NCBI GenBank assembly: GCA_034336665.1
Contig: CM067564.1
Span: 42,732,975 to 42,796,974 of the forward strand
Length of the DNA stretch: 64,000 nucleotides
Source: Luscinia megarhynchos
Lineage: Eukaryota > Chordata > Aves > Passeriformes > Turdidae
Direction of reading: 5' to 3'
Positions 21,963-32,895 of the stretch are shown in pieces; position 1 is the stretch's first letter; every line of letters begins with the position of its first letter. The notes beneath the pieces were generated by a model. It ran no database searches. It had not been told where the DNA came from and saw only the letters and a list, made by a program, of their open reading frames with translations. The translations under genes were made by a program, and so were the position numbers.

Positions 21963-23065
21963 ACCCTGCACAGCCCGAGTGAGCACAAGCCCCTCACCCT
22001 GCACAGCCCGAGCTGAGCACGGCCCCTAACACAGCCTGAGCCCCCTAACACAGCCTGAGCCCCCTAACACAGCCCCCTCACCCTGCACAGCCCTAGCTGA
22101 GCACGGCCCCTAACACAGCCTGAGCCCCCTAACACAGCCTGAGCCTGCACAGCCCGAGCTGAGCACAGCCCCTAACACAGCCTGAGCCCCTAACACAGCC
22201 TGAGCCTGCACAGCCCGAGCTGAGCACGGCCCCTAACACAGCCTGAGCCTGCACAGCCCCTCACCCTGCACAGCCCGAGCTGAGCACAGCCCCTAACACA
22301 GCCTGAGCCCCCTAACACAGCCTGAGCCTGCACAGCCCCTCACTCCCTGCACGGCCCGAGCTGAGCACGGCCCCTCACCCTGCACAGCCTGAGCCCAAAG
22401 TGCCACCAGCCCCTCACACAGCCCGAGCTGAGCACAGCCCCTAACACAGCCTGAGCCTGCACAGCCCCTCACCCTGCACAGCCCGAGTGAGCACGGCCCC
22501 TCACCCTGCACAGCCCGAGCTGAGCACAGCCCTGAGCACAGCCTGAGCCCCCTAACACAGCCTGAGCCTGCACGGCCCGAGCTGAGCACGGCCCCTCACC
22601 CTGCACAGCCTGAGCCCCCAAAGTGCCACCAGCCCCTTAACACAGCCTGAGCCCAGCACAGCCCCCTAACACAGCCCGAGCCCCAAAGTGCCACTCAGCC
22701 CCTCACCCTGCACAGCCCTCACCCTGCAGAGCCCTCACCCAGCACAGCCCCTTACACAGCCTGAGCCCCAAAGTGCCACCAGCCCCTCACCCTGCACAGC
22801 CCCTAACACAGCCCGAGTTGAGCACAGCCCCTCACCCTGCACAGCCTGAGCCCCCAAAGTGCCACCAGCCCTGCAAAGCCCCCTCACCCTGCACAGCCTG
22901 AGCCTGCACAGCCCGAGCTGAGCACAGCCCTCACCCTGCACAGCCCGAGCTGAGCACAGCCCCTTACACAGCCTGAGCCCAAAGTGCCCCTAACACAGCC
23001 TGAGCCTGCACAGCCCGAGCTGAGCACAGCCCCTAACACAGCCTGAGCCCCAAACTGCCACCAGC
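21963..23065. repeat. Minisatellite, composite ~15-45 bp units, ~1.1 kb
   Basis: Blocks CCCCTAACACAGCCTGAGCC, TGCACAGCCCGAGCTGAGCA and CAAAGTGCCACCAGCCCCTC are shuffled and repeated many times. The layout suggests repeated unequal exchange or replication slippage. Confidence 0.95.
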
Positions 23066-23174
23066 CCTGCTCCTGACTGGGACACGAGGGGGACACGCAG
23101 GGGACACGCAGGGGACAGGTGGCAGCTGCCACCACTGGCTGCTTCACCCGTGTCTCAGTTTCCTCCCTGCACGG

Positions 23175-23710
23175 GGCTGGGGTGGGATCTCGGATCAGGG
23201 GTGGGATCTGGGGATGGGGATGGGGCTGGAGCAGGGGCTGGACCTGGGAGTGGGGGTTGGATTCAGGAGCAGGGGCTGGATCCGGGATCAGAGGTTGGAT
23301 CAGGGTCTGGAGCAGGGGTTGGATCTGGGATCAGAGGTTGGATCAGGGTCTGGAGCAGGGGTTGGATCCGGGATCAGAGGTTGGATCAGGGTCTGGAGCA
23401 GGGGTTGGATCCGGGATCAGAGGTTGGATCAGGGTCTGGAGCAGGGGTTGGATCTGGGATCAGAGGTTGGATCAGGGTCTGGAGCAGGGGTTGGATCTAG
23501 GATCAGAGGTTGGATCCAGGATCAGGATCTGGAGCAGGGGTTGGATCTGGGGCTGGATTGGATCCAGGAGCAGGGGCTGGATCTGGGAATGGGGGCTTGG
23601 ATCGGGGAGTGGTGTTGGGTCTGGAGCAGGGGCTGGATCTGAGGCTGGGGTGGGATCCAGGAACAGGGGCTGGGTTTGGGGCTGGGTTTGGGGCTGGGTC
23701 CCCAGTCCCA
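23175..23710. repeat. Minisatellite, ~43 bp unit
   Basis: The unit GAGGTTGGATCAGGGTCTGG AGCAGGGGTTGGATCTGGGA TCA is nearly perfect from 23,291 to about 23,510 (five to six copies). More diverged copies flank it. It ends about 230 bp from the miR-182 hairpin. Confidence 0.95.
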
Positions 23711-23940
23711 CCCCCCGGCCCTGCCCAGACCGGGCTCAGCCCCTGGCACTGGAGTCACGCAGGGACAGCGGCCGTGCTGCTCCAATGACCCCCATCCCAC
23801 AGATCCCATTTCCCTGACGTGGAGACGGGCTGGGATGCCAAATCCTCCCCCATCTCCCCCGTGCCACACCCACAGCATCCCCCGAACCCTCCCCAGACCC
23901 CCAGGACCCTCCCAGCCCTGGGGGCTCGCGTGGGTGCCCC

Positions 23941-24020
23941 GGGGCCGTAGTTGGCAAGTCTAGAACCACCGGATCCTGCTGCTCACCAGTGTGAGTTCTA
24001 CCATTGCCAAAGGCAGCCCC
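23941..24020 (-). ncRNA. MIR182: miR-182 precursor hairpin
   Basis: This microRNA is expressed in hair cells, photoreceptors and sensory neurons, and after Drosha and Dicer processing it represses mRNAs bearing TGCCAA-type sites. The mature 5p arm is at 24,011-23,988 (- strand) and is identical over all 24 bases to the vertebrate sequence as I know it, with seed UUGGCAA. The 3p arm is at 23,968-23,948 and also matches. The outer stem GGGGCUGCC pairs with the GGCCCC end, and the loop is about 19 bases. It is the third, 3'-most member of the cluster and lies about 330 bp from miR-96. Identification is by exact mature sequence, foldback and synteny. Confidence 0.98.
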
Positions 24021-24350
24021 GGGGCTGGGGACGCGAGGGACACGCGGTGCCGGGCCTGGAAAGCTGCAAAAAACAGGAAAAAGGATGAAACACCCTTTCA
24101 GAAAACCCCACAGGCAGCTGCAGGTCCCCCGTGGGGACAAGGAGAGCGGCGTCCGTCCCGCTGCTGGCGGCCACCGTGGGGACACGGGCTGGGACACCAC
24201 GCGGGCACGGAGCCACCCCAATGTCCCCAGGACTCGGGTGCGATCCGCGGCAATCCCGGAGGGGTTTCCACCAGCCCAGCCCACCCAAAGCCCACCCAAA
24301 GCCCACCCAAAGCCCGGCGCTCCTGCGCCCCCGGCGCTGCTCTCCCCGCC

Positions 24351-24428
24351 CTCTCCCATATTGGCACTACACATAATTGCTCAAACGCTACCAATCAAAG
24401 CAAAAATGTGCTAGTGCCAAAACGGGCC
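24351..24428 (-). ncRNA. MIR96: miR-96 precursor hairpin
   Basis: miR-96 acts in inner-ear hair cells and retina; point changes in its seed cause hearing loss in human and mouse. The mature 5p arm is at 24,421-24,399 (- strand), 23 bases identical to the vertebrate miRNA, with seed UUGGCAC intact. The 3p arm at 24,378-24,357 differs from the human arm at two positions (both C to U in RNA sense). These lie opposite the 5p arm and would keep or wobble-pair the stem. The loop is GATTGGTAGCGTTTGA-like and unlike mammals, as expected for loops. It sits between miR-183 (26 bp gap between hairpins) and miR-182. Confidence 0.98.
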
Positions 24429-24454
24429 GGGCGGCCTCGGCGACGGCCCCAGGG

Positions 24455-24561
24455 GCTCGCGGGTCTTTCTCTGCTCTGTTTATGGCCCTATGGTAATTCA
24501 CTGACCGCGGGGTTGCACAGTGAATTCTACCAGTGCCATACACAGAACAGGAGTAGCGAGC
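24455..24561 (-). ncRNA. MIR183: miR-183 precursor hairpin
   Basis: This is the first member of the co-transcribed sensory cluster. The mature 5p arm is at 24,540-24,519 (- strand), 22 bases identical to the vertebrate miRNA, with seed AUGGCAC. The 3p arm at 24,501-24,480 differs from human at two adjacent bases (CCAUAGGG in place of CCGAAGGG). The lower stem is long: GCTCGCTACTCCTGTTCTGTG on one side pairs imperfectly with AACAGAGCAGAGAAAGACCC and GCGAGC on the other, giving a hairpin of about 107 nt. The identification is secure from both arms and the neighbouring miRNAs. Confidence 0.98.
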
Positions 24562-24834
24562 TCGCACCTCCCTTTTGTCCCCTGGATTTGCACCCAAATC
24601 CTCCACGAACAGGAGCACAACGCCCCCCCGGCCTCGGAATGGCGGCAGGAAAAAGGGGAATTGATGATTATTGATTGACAAAATGATTCGGGAATGGGTG
24701 AGTGAGGGGAGAGGGTGGGGAGGATCGGGTCCCCGGCTCGGCTGGTGGATTTTTTGGGATGGGGATGCTGGAAGCCATTTCCCAGCCACTGCCTTTGCGG
24801 GGTTATCCAGGAATCCCAGCCCCAGATCCGCCAC

Positions 24835-25560
24835 CCACAAACCCCCCAAAATGGTCCCAGACCCCCAGAATGGTCCCAGACCTCCAAAATGGTCCCAGAC
24901 CCCCAAAATGTTACAACCTCCCCCAGATGGCCACGAGTCCCCCAAAATGGTCCCAGATCTCAAACACTGCAAAGCCTCTGGATGGTGCCACACCCCCAGA
25001 GTGCTGCAATCCTTCCAGTTAATTCTGAATTATTCACACTGCTGCAGCCCCCCCCAAAGTATTTCAATCCCCAAAAGATTGCAACCCCCCCAGGATGACT
25101 GAAAGCCCCCCAGAATTTGCAATTCTTCTGGATGGTTGCAAGTCCTCAGAAGGTTAAACCCCTCTGGATGGTCACAGACACCCCCAAAAAGTGTAACCTC
25201 CCCTGGATGCTTTTGAAGCATCCAGGTAACTTGAATTCTCCTCCAAAACAAAATGACTGCAACCCCCCAAAAGGTTACAAACCCCCCAAATGGCAAAATG
25301 TTCCAGAATGCTCTTGATGGCTTCAGACCTCCCAAAACTGTAACACCCCAAAAAGATGCAGACATCCTGCATGGCTGCAAACCCCCAAATGGCTGCAAAC
25401 CCCCAAAAATGCTGAACCACCCCCCCAGATCCTGCAGACCCCCCAAAACTCACAACCCCCTGCGCTGCTGCAGATCCTCCAAAAGCAGGAGCCCACCCCA
25501 AGGATGCAGATCCCCCCGAGGGGCTGAGACCCCCCAAAAACCTGCAATCCCCTGGGATGG
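24835..25560. repeat. Degenerate minisatellite, ~17-25 bp units
   Basis: Units such as CCCCCAAAATGGTCCCAGAC, GGTTACAACCCCCC and CCCCAAAATGCTGCAA repeat with heavy divergence. It lies about 270 bp upstream of miR-183 in the transcript sense, inside the presumed primary transcript. Confidence 0.8.
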
Positions 25561-25604
25561 TGGCAAAGCCCCCCCGGCTGGCAGTGACAGCGTCCCAGAG
25601 CCGC

Positions 25605-25665
25605 GGAGCAGGAGGAGCAGGAGCAGGAGGAGCAGGAGGAGGAGGAGGAGGAGGAAGGCACAAAG
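25605..25665. repeat. (GGAGGAGCA)n / (GGA)n short tandem repeat
   Basis: The run GGAGCAGGAGGAGCAGGAGC AGGAGG continues into GGAGGAGGAGGAGG. It is a low-complexity purine tract. Confidence 0.9.
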
Positions 25666-25799
25666 TCTCCTTTGTGTGGCCGAAGCCGAGGCCCCAACGA
25701 GCCGGGCGGGCCCGGGATGAGCTCGGGGTGCCCCAAATCCGGCGTTGGGGGCTGAACCCCCCTCGAGGTTCGCAGCCCCACCCCTCACACCCCGTCCGG

Positions 25800-25860
25800 C
25801 CTCCAATTTGGGGATGAAGGTCAATTTGGGGATGAAGGTCAGTTTGGGGATGGAGGTGAG
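25800..25860. repeat. 18-bp tandem repeat, three copies
   Basis: TTTGGGGATGAAGGTCAA recurs three times at 25,807-25,858 with the last copy changed to GGATGGAGGTGA. Confidence 0.85.
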
Positions 25861-26817
25861 AGCGGCGCTCGCTGGGCTCGGCCACCGCCGCGCTTTGGGG
25901 AGGGGTCACGGCCAGAGGGGACAGCGCTGTCCCCAACCTGCACCCAACAGCAGCACCCCAAAATCCTGGAGAAACCCCGAACCCCGTGGCGCTCAGCCAG
26001 AGGAAGAGAAGCCGAGGTGAGCACAGCGCTGTCCTCACCTGGGGGACCCCGCCCTGGCGCCGCGGTGCTCGGGGACACGGACACACGGACACACGGACAC
26101 GGGACACGGGGACACGGGCCAGGCCGAGCCGCCATCCTTGGCGTGACTTTGACCGCGACGGCTTCGCCTCAATCCGCGTGGCCGCGGCCCCGAGCCAGGC
26201 GGGCCCGAGCCCCAGCTCCGGGCTGGGGGCAGCTCTGGGGTGCCCCGTTGGTGGCCGTGCCCCCCGGCGGTGGCGGATGTCCCCCCGGCGGTGGCGGCTG
26301 TCCCCCCCGTGGCCCGAGGCACTGCGGCAGCCCAGCCCCTCTGCCGCACCCCGGCTCGTGACGTTGGGCGCTGCCGCATTGCGGATGTTGCCCCCCCGGG
26401 GCCCCCCCGGCCCCGCTCCCCCAGCCCCCTCCGAGGCTCTCGAGCTCCTGCCGCAAGGCCCGACACCTCCAGCGTGGGGACATCGCGGTCCCCCGGCCCC
26501 CCAGACACGTTTTTTGGGGATAAAACGCCATCCCCCCCAAAAGCCCAAAGGCCGCCGGAGTCACCTGCGGATGCTCGTGGAGCACCAAGATGGTGCTCGG
26601 GCACTGTCGCTGCCACGGCGACCTGGTGGCTCCTGGATGTGGCCACTGCCGGTGTCCCCTCTGCCATGGGGGGCACTGGGGGGGCACCCGGCCGGCGACA
26701 CCCCGACACGTGCGGGGACAGGTGGCCATCCATGGGAATCGCCAGGTGGGGATGGATGGGGACAAGGACAAGGACAGGGAGGGACAGAGATGGGGACGGG
26801 GACAAGGATGGGGATGA

Positions 26818-27073
<256 letters not shown>

Positions 27074-27174
27074 ATCTCATGGCGATGGAGACACGGACAC
27101 GGGGATGGAAACGGGAGAACGACAGAGACAGAAATTTGATCAGGGATACAGAGGAGGATGAGGATGGGGCTTGG

Positions 27175-27245
27175 GATGGGGACAGGGATGGAGACAGTGA
27201 CAGGGACAGTGACAGTGACAGTGACAGGGACAGTGACAGCGCCGG
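27175..27245. repeat. (GACAGT)n hexanucleotide repeat
   Basis: GGGACAGTGACAGTGACAGT and related units, about ten copies. Confidence 0.9.
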
Positions 27246-28004
27246 AGCCGCCGTGCGCGGCCGGGAGCCCCATTTCGGCTCAGACCGGGCGGATTTGTGC
27301 CGCAGTGCCCGAGGCTCCGGCCGTGCCCCCCCGGGGAGCCCCTCGCCGGGCCGGGACCCCACCCTGCCACCCCCGGCCGAGGTTCGCTGTCCCAAGCAGG
27401 GCTGGGGACCCGCCTGAGCCCCCGAGGGTCCCTCCGCGCTCCGCAGCACCGGGGGGGCAGGGGGTGCGCGCCCCGAGGGTTGGGGGACTCGGGCAGCCCC
27501 CCAAAGCAGCGCCCCCGCCTTACGGGCCCCCCCAGCCCGGCTTTCGTTAGCGGCGCTATTCGGTGACAGCGGCGCCGCCGTCGGGGCTGCAGAGCGGCCA
27601 CGGAGCTCGGCCGGGGGGCGGGGGAGGCGCCCCTGGACCCCCCAACAGCCCCCCCAGAAGCGGGGGACAGCCGCGGCTGCGGGCGGGGGGGCTGCACCCC
27701 GATTTCGTTGTCGCTAACATCGAGCCCCGGGATGCGGCCGCTGCGCCGCCGCCCCGACGGTGAAGGTTTGGGGGAGCCCGGGCAGGATGGAGGGCGCGGG
27801 GAGGGGGGGCGAGGCACGGGGGGCTCAGCCCGAAGGGGTTTTGGGGGGACCCGCCCGTCGGGGGAAAATGGGGACCGCTCGGGGCCGGGTCGTGCCGGGA
27901 GCGGGCGCGGGGGGAAGGGGGAAGGGAGGGTTCAATGGGGGTCCCCAAACCCCGGGGGGGGTCCCAGCACACCCGACACCCCCCCCCGCCCCCGGGGGCC
28001 GCAC

Positions 28005-28012
28005 TTACCTCT
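28005..28012 (-). promoter_or_regulatory. Strong 5' splice site, candidate end of pri-miRNA exon 1
   Basis: The - strand reads GAGCAGAGGTAAGTGCGG, a perfect AG/GTAAGT donor with the exon ending at 28,009. It lies about 590 bp downstream of the TATA-directed start. A second, weaker donor (CCCAAGGTGAGCCCG) lies near 28,300 on the same strand. The matching acceptor was not identified. Confidence 0.45.
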
Positions 28013-28625
28013 GCTCCGGGCGCTGCCTCGGCTCCGGGCGGGCACACCGACGGGGGGGTGTCACCGTGGGGCTGGGGGGACACGGAGGGACACGGGACCC
28101 CCCCCGGCACCCCGCATCCCCCGGGGGGGTCCCGCCGCCGCCCGCCACCCCGGCGCTCGCCCAAGTGGCGGGGAGCGGCGGCGGCGGCGGCCTTAGCCCG
28201 GCCGGGAGCCCCCCCTGCGGCTCCCAATTGGCCCAGGTGCCCCGGAAGGTGGAGCCGGGCCCGGGGCGGGGATGGGGGGGGTTCGGGGGGGGACGGGCTC
28301 ACCTTGGGCCACCCCCCACCCCCTCCCACGCTCCGCACCCCCGGGGCCGCCCCGGCGGGGGCAGCGGCCGCTGCGTGCGCCCCGTTGCGGAGGGGGGATG
28401 GAGGGACCCCCCGAGCGCTGAGCACGGAGCGGGGGCTCTGAACCAGCGGAGAAACCCCCCCGCTCCATCCCTCCATCGCTCCATCGCTCCATCGCTCCAT
28501 CGCTCCGGGGGCGGCGCCCGCAAATCCCCGCGGCCCCGGGGCGGCACCGCCACCGGCTCCGGCTCCGGCTCCGGCCCGGGGAAAGGCTGAGCCCCCAGCG
28601 GCGCTTCCTTCCCCTTGGGGGGGCA

Positions 28626-28633
28626 CTTTTATA
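28626..28633 (-). promoter_or_regulatory. TATA box TATAAAAG, - strand
   Basis: The - strand reads GCGGCTATAAAAGTGCCCCC inside the CpG island, with a GC box (GGGGCGGG, 28,652-28,645) 12 bases upstream. Transcription would start near 28,600 and run toward miR-183, 4.0 kb away. A good TATA box in this GC-rich context is unlikely by chance. The link to the microRNA cluster is inference from orientation and position. Confidence 0.55.
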
Positions 28634-29094
28634 GCCGCTGCCGTCCCGCCCCGGGGCCGCCGTCGGGGCCGCTCACCGGCTGTCGGACACCGGAGCCGCG
28701 CACCTGAGCCGCCCCGCCAACCACGATCCGGTTTCCCGCGCCTGAACTCCCCCCACATCCCCCCTCGGGGCCGGGGGGGGGAAGGAAACCGATCCCGAGC
28801 CCCCCCCGCGCCCCCCGGCCCCGCAACTCGAGAGGCGCAGCTGCCGCCGCCCCGAGGGGACGGGCACGGCCGGGGGTCGGGATCGGGATCGGGGGGCGCG
28901 ACTCCCGGCTCGAGGGATGGACCCCGGGGCTCTGCGGGGGTCCCCTCCTTGTCACAGCCCCGCACGCCGCCCCCCCATCCTGTTAAAATTATATCCCACC
29001 CCCCCAAAATTCTTGTCCCCAGTTTAAACTCCCCCTCCATTCCCCGCCCCCCAAATCCCACACGAACTCCCCCAGTGCAAAAACGCGGGTTCTG

Positions 29095-29262
29095 ACCATT
29101 TATAAAAACATAAATACGTAAAAACATAAATACATAAAAATACAAATACGTAAAAACATCAATACATAAAACCACAAATATATATAAAAACTCAAATATA
29201 CAAAAACTCAAACACATAAAAACTCAAATATATAAACCCACAAATACATGAAGCCATAAATC
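29095..29262. repeat. A-rich short tandem repeat
   Basis: Units of ~13-16 bp such as ATAAAAACATAAATAC and ATACAAAAACTCAA repeat about 11 times. It is AT-rich, sitting directly beside the GC-rich island. Confidence 0.9.
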
Positions 29263-29574
29263 TCTCGGGGGGTCAGTGCCGCCCCCCCGCCCCCGAGGTG
29301 CGTGTGCAGCGCTGGCTCCAGCGCCGCAAACCAGCCCGACCAGTTTGGGGCCAGGCTGCCCGCTGGGACCGGGATCGGGTTGCCGCAGGATGGAGGGTGG
29401 GAGAAGCCATCGGTGCTTCCCGGGTTTTTTTTTTTATTTTTTTTGGGGGGGGTGTGGGGGTTAAACCCCCTGTGGAGCAGAGGGGGGGCTGGGATGGGGG
29501 GGAGAGGGAGGGAAGGACGGGGGAGGAGGAAAGTGATGGATCCTGGGATTGGGATGAGTTTGGGATGCTGCTCT

Positions 29575-30180
29575 GTGGGAGAAAGGAGGGTCCTGGGATG
29601 CTTCCCAAAAACAGGGGGCCCAGGGTGGTCCTGAAGTGTGGGGGCACCTCTGGCGGTCCCCCAAGACCTGGCGTGGTCCCCACGAGCCAGGGGTGGTCCC
29701 CAAGGATGGGTGGCAAGCAGGGAAGCGCCTGGGATGGCCCCAACATCCCGCTGGATGCTTCCCAGGATTGCAGGAGGATCCTCACGCAGGGAGGGATCCA
29801 GGGGCAAGCAAGGACCCCAGGAGGGTCCTGGGGACCTCAAGACACTTCTGGAGCCTCTGAGATGATCCCCAAGAAACCCCAGATGGTCCCCAGAAGTCGG
29901 GATGATCCTCACCCCCAGGATGGTGTCCAAGAGCCTGGGATGGTCCCTGAGACCCCAAAACTGTCCCCAAGGTGGAAAGCATCCTAGAAACCAGGATGAT
30001 CCCTCCCTAAAATCCTTGGGTGGTCTCCAAGAACCTGGAATGATCCCGAGACCCCGGGATGGTCCCTGAGTTCCCAGGATGGCCCCAGCCAAGGAGGGAC
30101 CTTGGATGGTCCCCAAAATCGTGGGATGGACCCCAAACAAGGGTGGTGGTGCCCAAGGGATGATCCCAAAGCTAGGACAT
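29575..30180. repeat. Degenerate minisatellite, ~22-32 bp units
   Basis: Units built on GGATGGTCCCCAAGAACCTG are repeated with substantial divergence. The open frames on both strands have no domain. Confidence 0.8.
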
Positions 30181-30184
30181 CCTG

Positions 30185-30480
30185 AGCCTGCATGAAATGG
30201 GGCTCTCGGCTCCAGGCTCATCCCCGTCCTGGCATCACCGAAATTCGGCTCCACCAAGGCATGGCCAAAATTTCACAGGAGCCTCGTCCCGGCGTAAACC
30301 GAGCGCAGCAAACGGCCCTGTTTAAAAATTTACATCTCCTCCTTTTGTTCCTCCGCCGAATATTTAATGGGGATGGACCTGGAAGAGCCTCTGGAAAGGC
30401 GGAGGGGGTCGGGCGGGGCTCTGCGGGCCGGGTTTCTCCGGAGGGGGATGGAAGGTGATGCAATATTGATGTGGAGGGAT
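30185..30480. other. Unique island between minisatellites
   Basis: Non-repetitive sequence includes CCTGTTTAAAAATTTACATC, TCCTTTTGTTCCTCC (a SOX-like core) and CCGAATATTTAATGGGG. It lies about 1.6 kb upstream of the putative pri-miRNA start. The unusual persistence of unique sequence here makes it a candidate conserved element; conservation was not tested. Confidence 0.3.
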
Positions 30481-30584
30481 GAGGGAGAGCAGCCGAGTGC
30501 ATCAGCCAGGGAACCCTCCCATGGCAAAATCCTCCCCCTTCCATGAGATCCTGGCTGGAGAATAGGGTGGGAGCTCAGGGATGG

Positions 30585-31030
30585 GAGGGGGGAGCCTTGC
30601 TCACCCCCAGCTGGGAAGGGCAGAGATGAGTTCCTGTGAGTTTGGGAAGGGCAGGGATGAGTTCCTGTGAGTTTGGGAAGGGCAGGGATGAGTTCCTGTG
30701 AGTTTGGGGGTTTTGGAAGTGCAGGGATGAGTTCCTGTGAGTTTGAGGGGTTTGGAAGTGCAGGGATGAGTTCCTGTGAGTTTGAGGGGTTTGGAAGTGC
30801 AGGGATGAATTCCCGTGAGTTTGGGAGGGCAGGGAGGAGTTCCTGTGGGTTTTGGAAGTGCAGGGATGAGTTCCTGTGAGTTTTGGAAGTGCAGGGATGA
30901 GTTCTATGAGTTTGGGGGGTTTGGAAGTGCAGGGATGAGTTCCTGTGAGTTTTGGAAGTGCAGGGATGAGTTCCTGTGGGTTTGGAAGTGCAAGGATGAG
31001 TTCCTGTGGGTTTGGGGGTTTTGATCTGAA
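30585..31030. repeat. Minisatellite, ~28-48 bp unit, ~12 copies
   Basis: The unit is GGAAGTGCAGGGATGAGTTC CTGTGAGTTTGGGG, with variable G-rich spacers. Confidence 0.95.
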
Positions 31031-31799
31031 GATGTTGGATTCGGCACCACAGTGCTCAGGTGGGGATGAAAGGCGGAGTTGGGGGGAAAAACAGCTAAAA
31101 ATCGGGAAGCAGCAAAGCAGGGAAGGAGAAACCCCGGCTCCAAAAGGCTCAGAATCACCAATTATGAGGGAAATTGAGATATTTATCCCCAAACGTGCCC
31201 TGAGCTGGGAGTGTTCCCTGCAGGAAACACCTGGGGTGTGACCAGGAAGGTCTGGGAAGGTCCATCCTGGCTCCAGCCCCACCATTCGGGGTCTGGATGG
31301 AGGAACAGGGATCCAAACCCTTCCCCACCCCCCTGCCCTTCCCGAGGGGTGCAGGCGGCTCGGGGGGGTCCCGGTCCCGCTGGGGGGGGCAGGACAGGGC
31401 TGTGTCCCTCGGGAATGTCATGCATTAGTAATGGCCACCGATCCGCCGGCGCTGACGGCATTTCTTCCAGGCGGGAGGAACAATCCGGGCGGTAACCGGA
31501 GCCGGCCAGGGGCAGGCAGAGAGGCTCAGGTGTCCCCCAGGGGGACATCGGGGTCACCAGCAGTGGCCTGGCTGGTCCTGGTGCCCGCTTGGGGCTCGGG
31601 GTGCATCGGGATGGATGCAGGATCCAGGAGATGCTTTGGATGTCCGGGGGATGGGGAGCGGTTCTCATGGTGGAAGGTCCTGGCATGTGGCACAGGGACA
31701 AAGCCAGGAGGGCTGGGAGTGTCCCAGTGCCACCAGGAGCAGCCCCAGGGGCAGAGCCACGAGCACCGGGCAGCGCTGGGCTGTCCCCGTGTGTCACAG
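31031..31799. other. Intergenic, mostly unique
   Basis: Two segments stand out: 31,147-31,198 (CACCAATTATGAGGGAAATT then GATATTTATCCCC) and 31,415-31,500 (GTCATGCATTAGTAATGGCC then GATCCGCCGGCGCTGACGGC). Both carry homeodomain-like TAAT cores in otherwise GC-rich DNA. No exon was recognised. Confidence 0.3.
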
Positions 31800-32515
31800 G
31801 GGCTGTGGGGCTGGGGGTGGCACCCAGAGACCCTTGGGGGTGGTGATGGCACCCAGATCTTCATGGAGGTGGCACCCAGAGACCCTTGGGGGTGGCACCA
31901 AGCATAGCCTGGTGGCAATGGCACCCAGAGACCCTTGGGGTGGTGATGGCACCCAGAGAACTTTGGGGGTGGCACCAGCCAGAGCCTGGTGGCAATGGCA
32001 CCCAGAGACCCTTGGGGTGGTGATGGCACCCAGATCTTCATGGAGGTGGCACCCAGGTCCCCACAGGGGTGGCACCAAGCACAGCCTGGTGGCAATGGCA
32101 CCCAGAGACCCTGGGGGTGGTGATGGCACCCAGATTTTCACAGCGATGGCACCCAGGTCCCCACAGGGGTGGCACCAAGCAGAGCCAGGTGGGAGCAGCC
32201 AGAGCCCAATGGAAGTGGCACCCAAACCCCGCAGGGTTGGCACCCAAAACATCACAGGGAGAGCGCCCAGAGCCCAGGGAAGACAACACCCAGATCTCCT
32301 TGGAATTCCATGGGGATGGCACCCAGAGTTCCCTGGGCTGGCACCCAAAATCCCTTAGGGATGGCACCAATGAAATGGCAGCCGAAGCTCCCTGGGAAGG
32401 GAACCCAGAGCCCGGTGGGAGTGACACCAAAAAAAATGGGAACGGCACCCAAAGCTCCTGGGGACAACACCCAAAGCTCCTGGGGACAACACCCAAAGCC
32501 CTGCGGTGGTAAAAG
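31800..32515. repeat. Minisatellite, ~25-36 bp units
   Basis: Units based on GGTGATGGCACCCAGAGACC CTTGGGGGT repeat, grading into more diverged ACCCAAAGCTCCTGGGGACA units at the right end. Confidence 0.92.
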
Positions 32516-32895
32516 CCAGAGCCCCATGGGAATGTCAGCCAGAGTCCCGTGAGAATGTCCCCCAGAATCCTACGGGAATGTCACCCAGAGTCCGTGAGGT
32601 GTCACCCAGAGTCCCGTGAGAATGTCACCCAGAATCCTACGGGAATGTCACCCAGAGTCCCATGGGAATGTCACCCAGAGCCCCGTGAGGTGTCACCCAG
32701 AGTCCTACGGGAATGTCACCCAGAGTCCCATGGGAATGTCACCCAGAGTCCGTGAGGTGTCACCCAGAGTCCCGTGAGGTGTCACCCAGAGTCCGTGAGG
32801 TGTCACCCAGAGTCCCGTGAGAATGTCACCCAGAATCCTACGGGAATGCCACCCAGAGTCCCATGGGAATGTCACCCAGAGTCCGTGAGGTGTCA
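32516..32895. repeat. Minisatellite, ~19-23 bp units
   Basis: AATGTCACCCAGAGTCCCGT and GAGGTGTCACCCAGAGTCC alternate about 17 times. Confidence 0.95.

Larger units (their letters stand above)
27240..28960. promoter_or_regulatory. CpG island, probable promoter region of the miR-183/96/182 transcript
   Basis: The stretch is extremely GC-rich with dense CpG, while flanking sequence is CpG-poor minisatellite. It begins 2.7 kb and ends 4.4 kb upstream of miR-183 on the transcribed strand. The human cluster also has a CpG-island promoter several kb upstream. The open frames through it (up to about 550 codons on the - strand) reflect lack of stops in GC-rich DNA; they have no recognisable domain. 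Confidence 0.7.

Noticed and set aside
27556..29217. 553-codon - strand open frame in the CpG island
   Set aside because: GC-rich DNA lacks stops. The product is low-complexity Gly/Pro/Ala/Arg with no family resemblance, and it overlaps the likely pri-miRNA promoter and splice donor.
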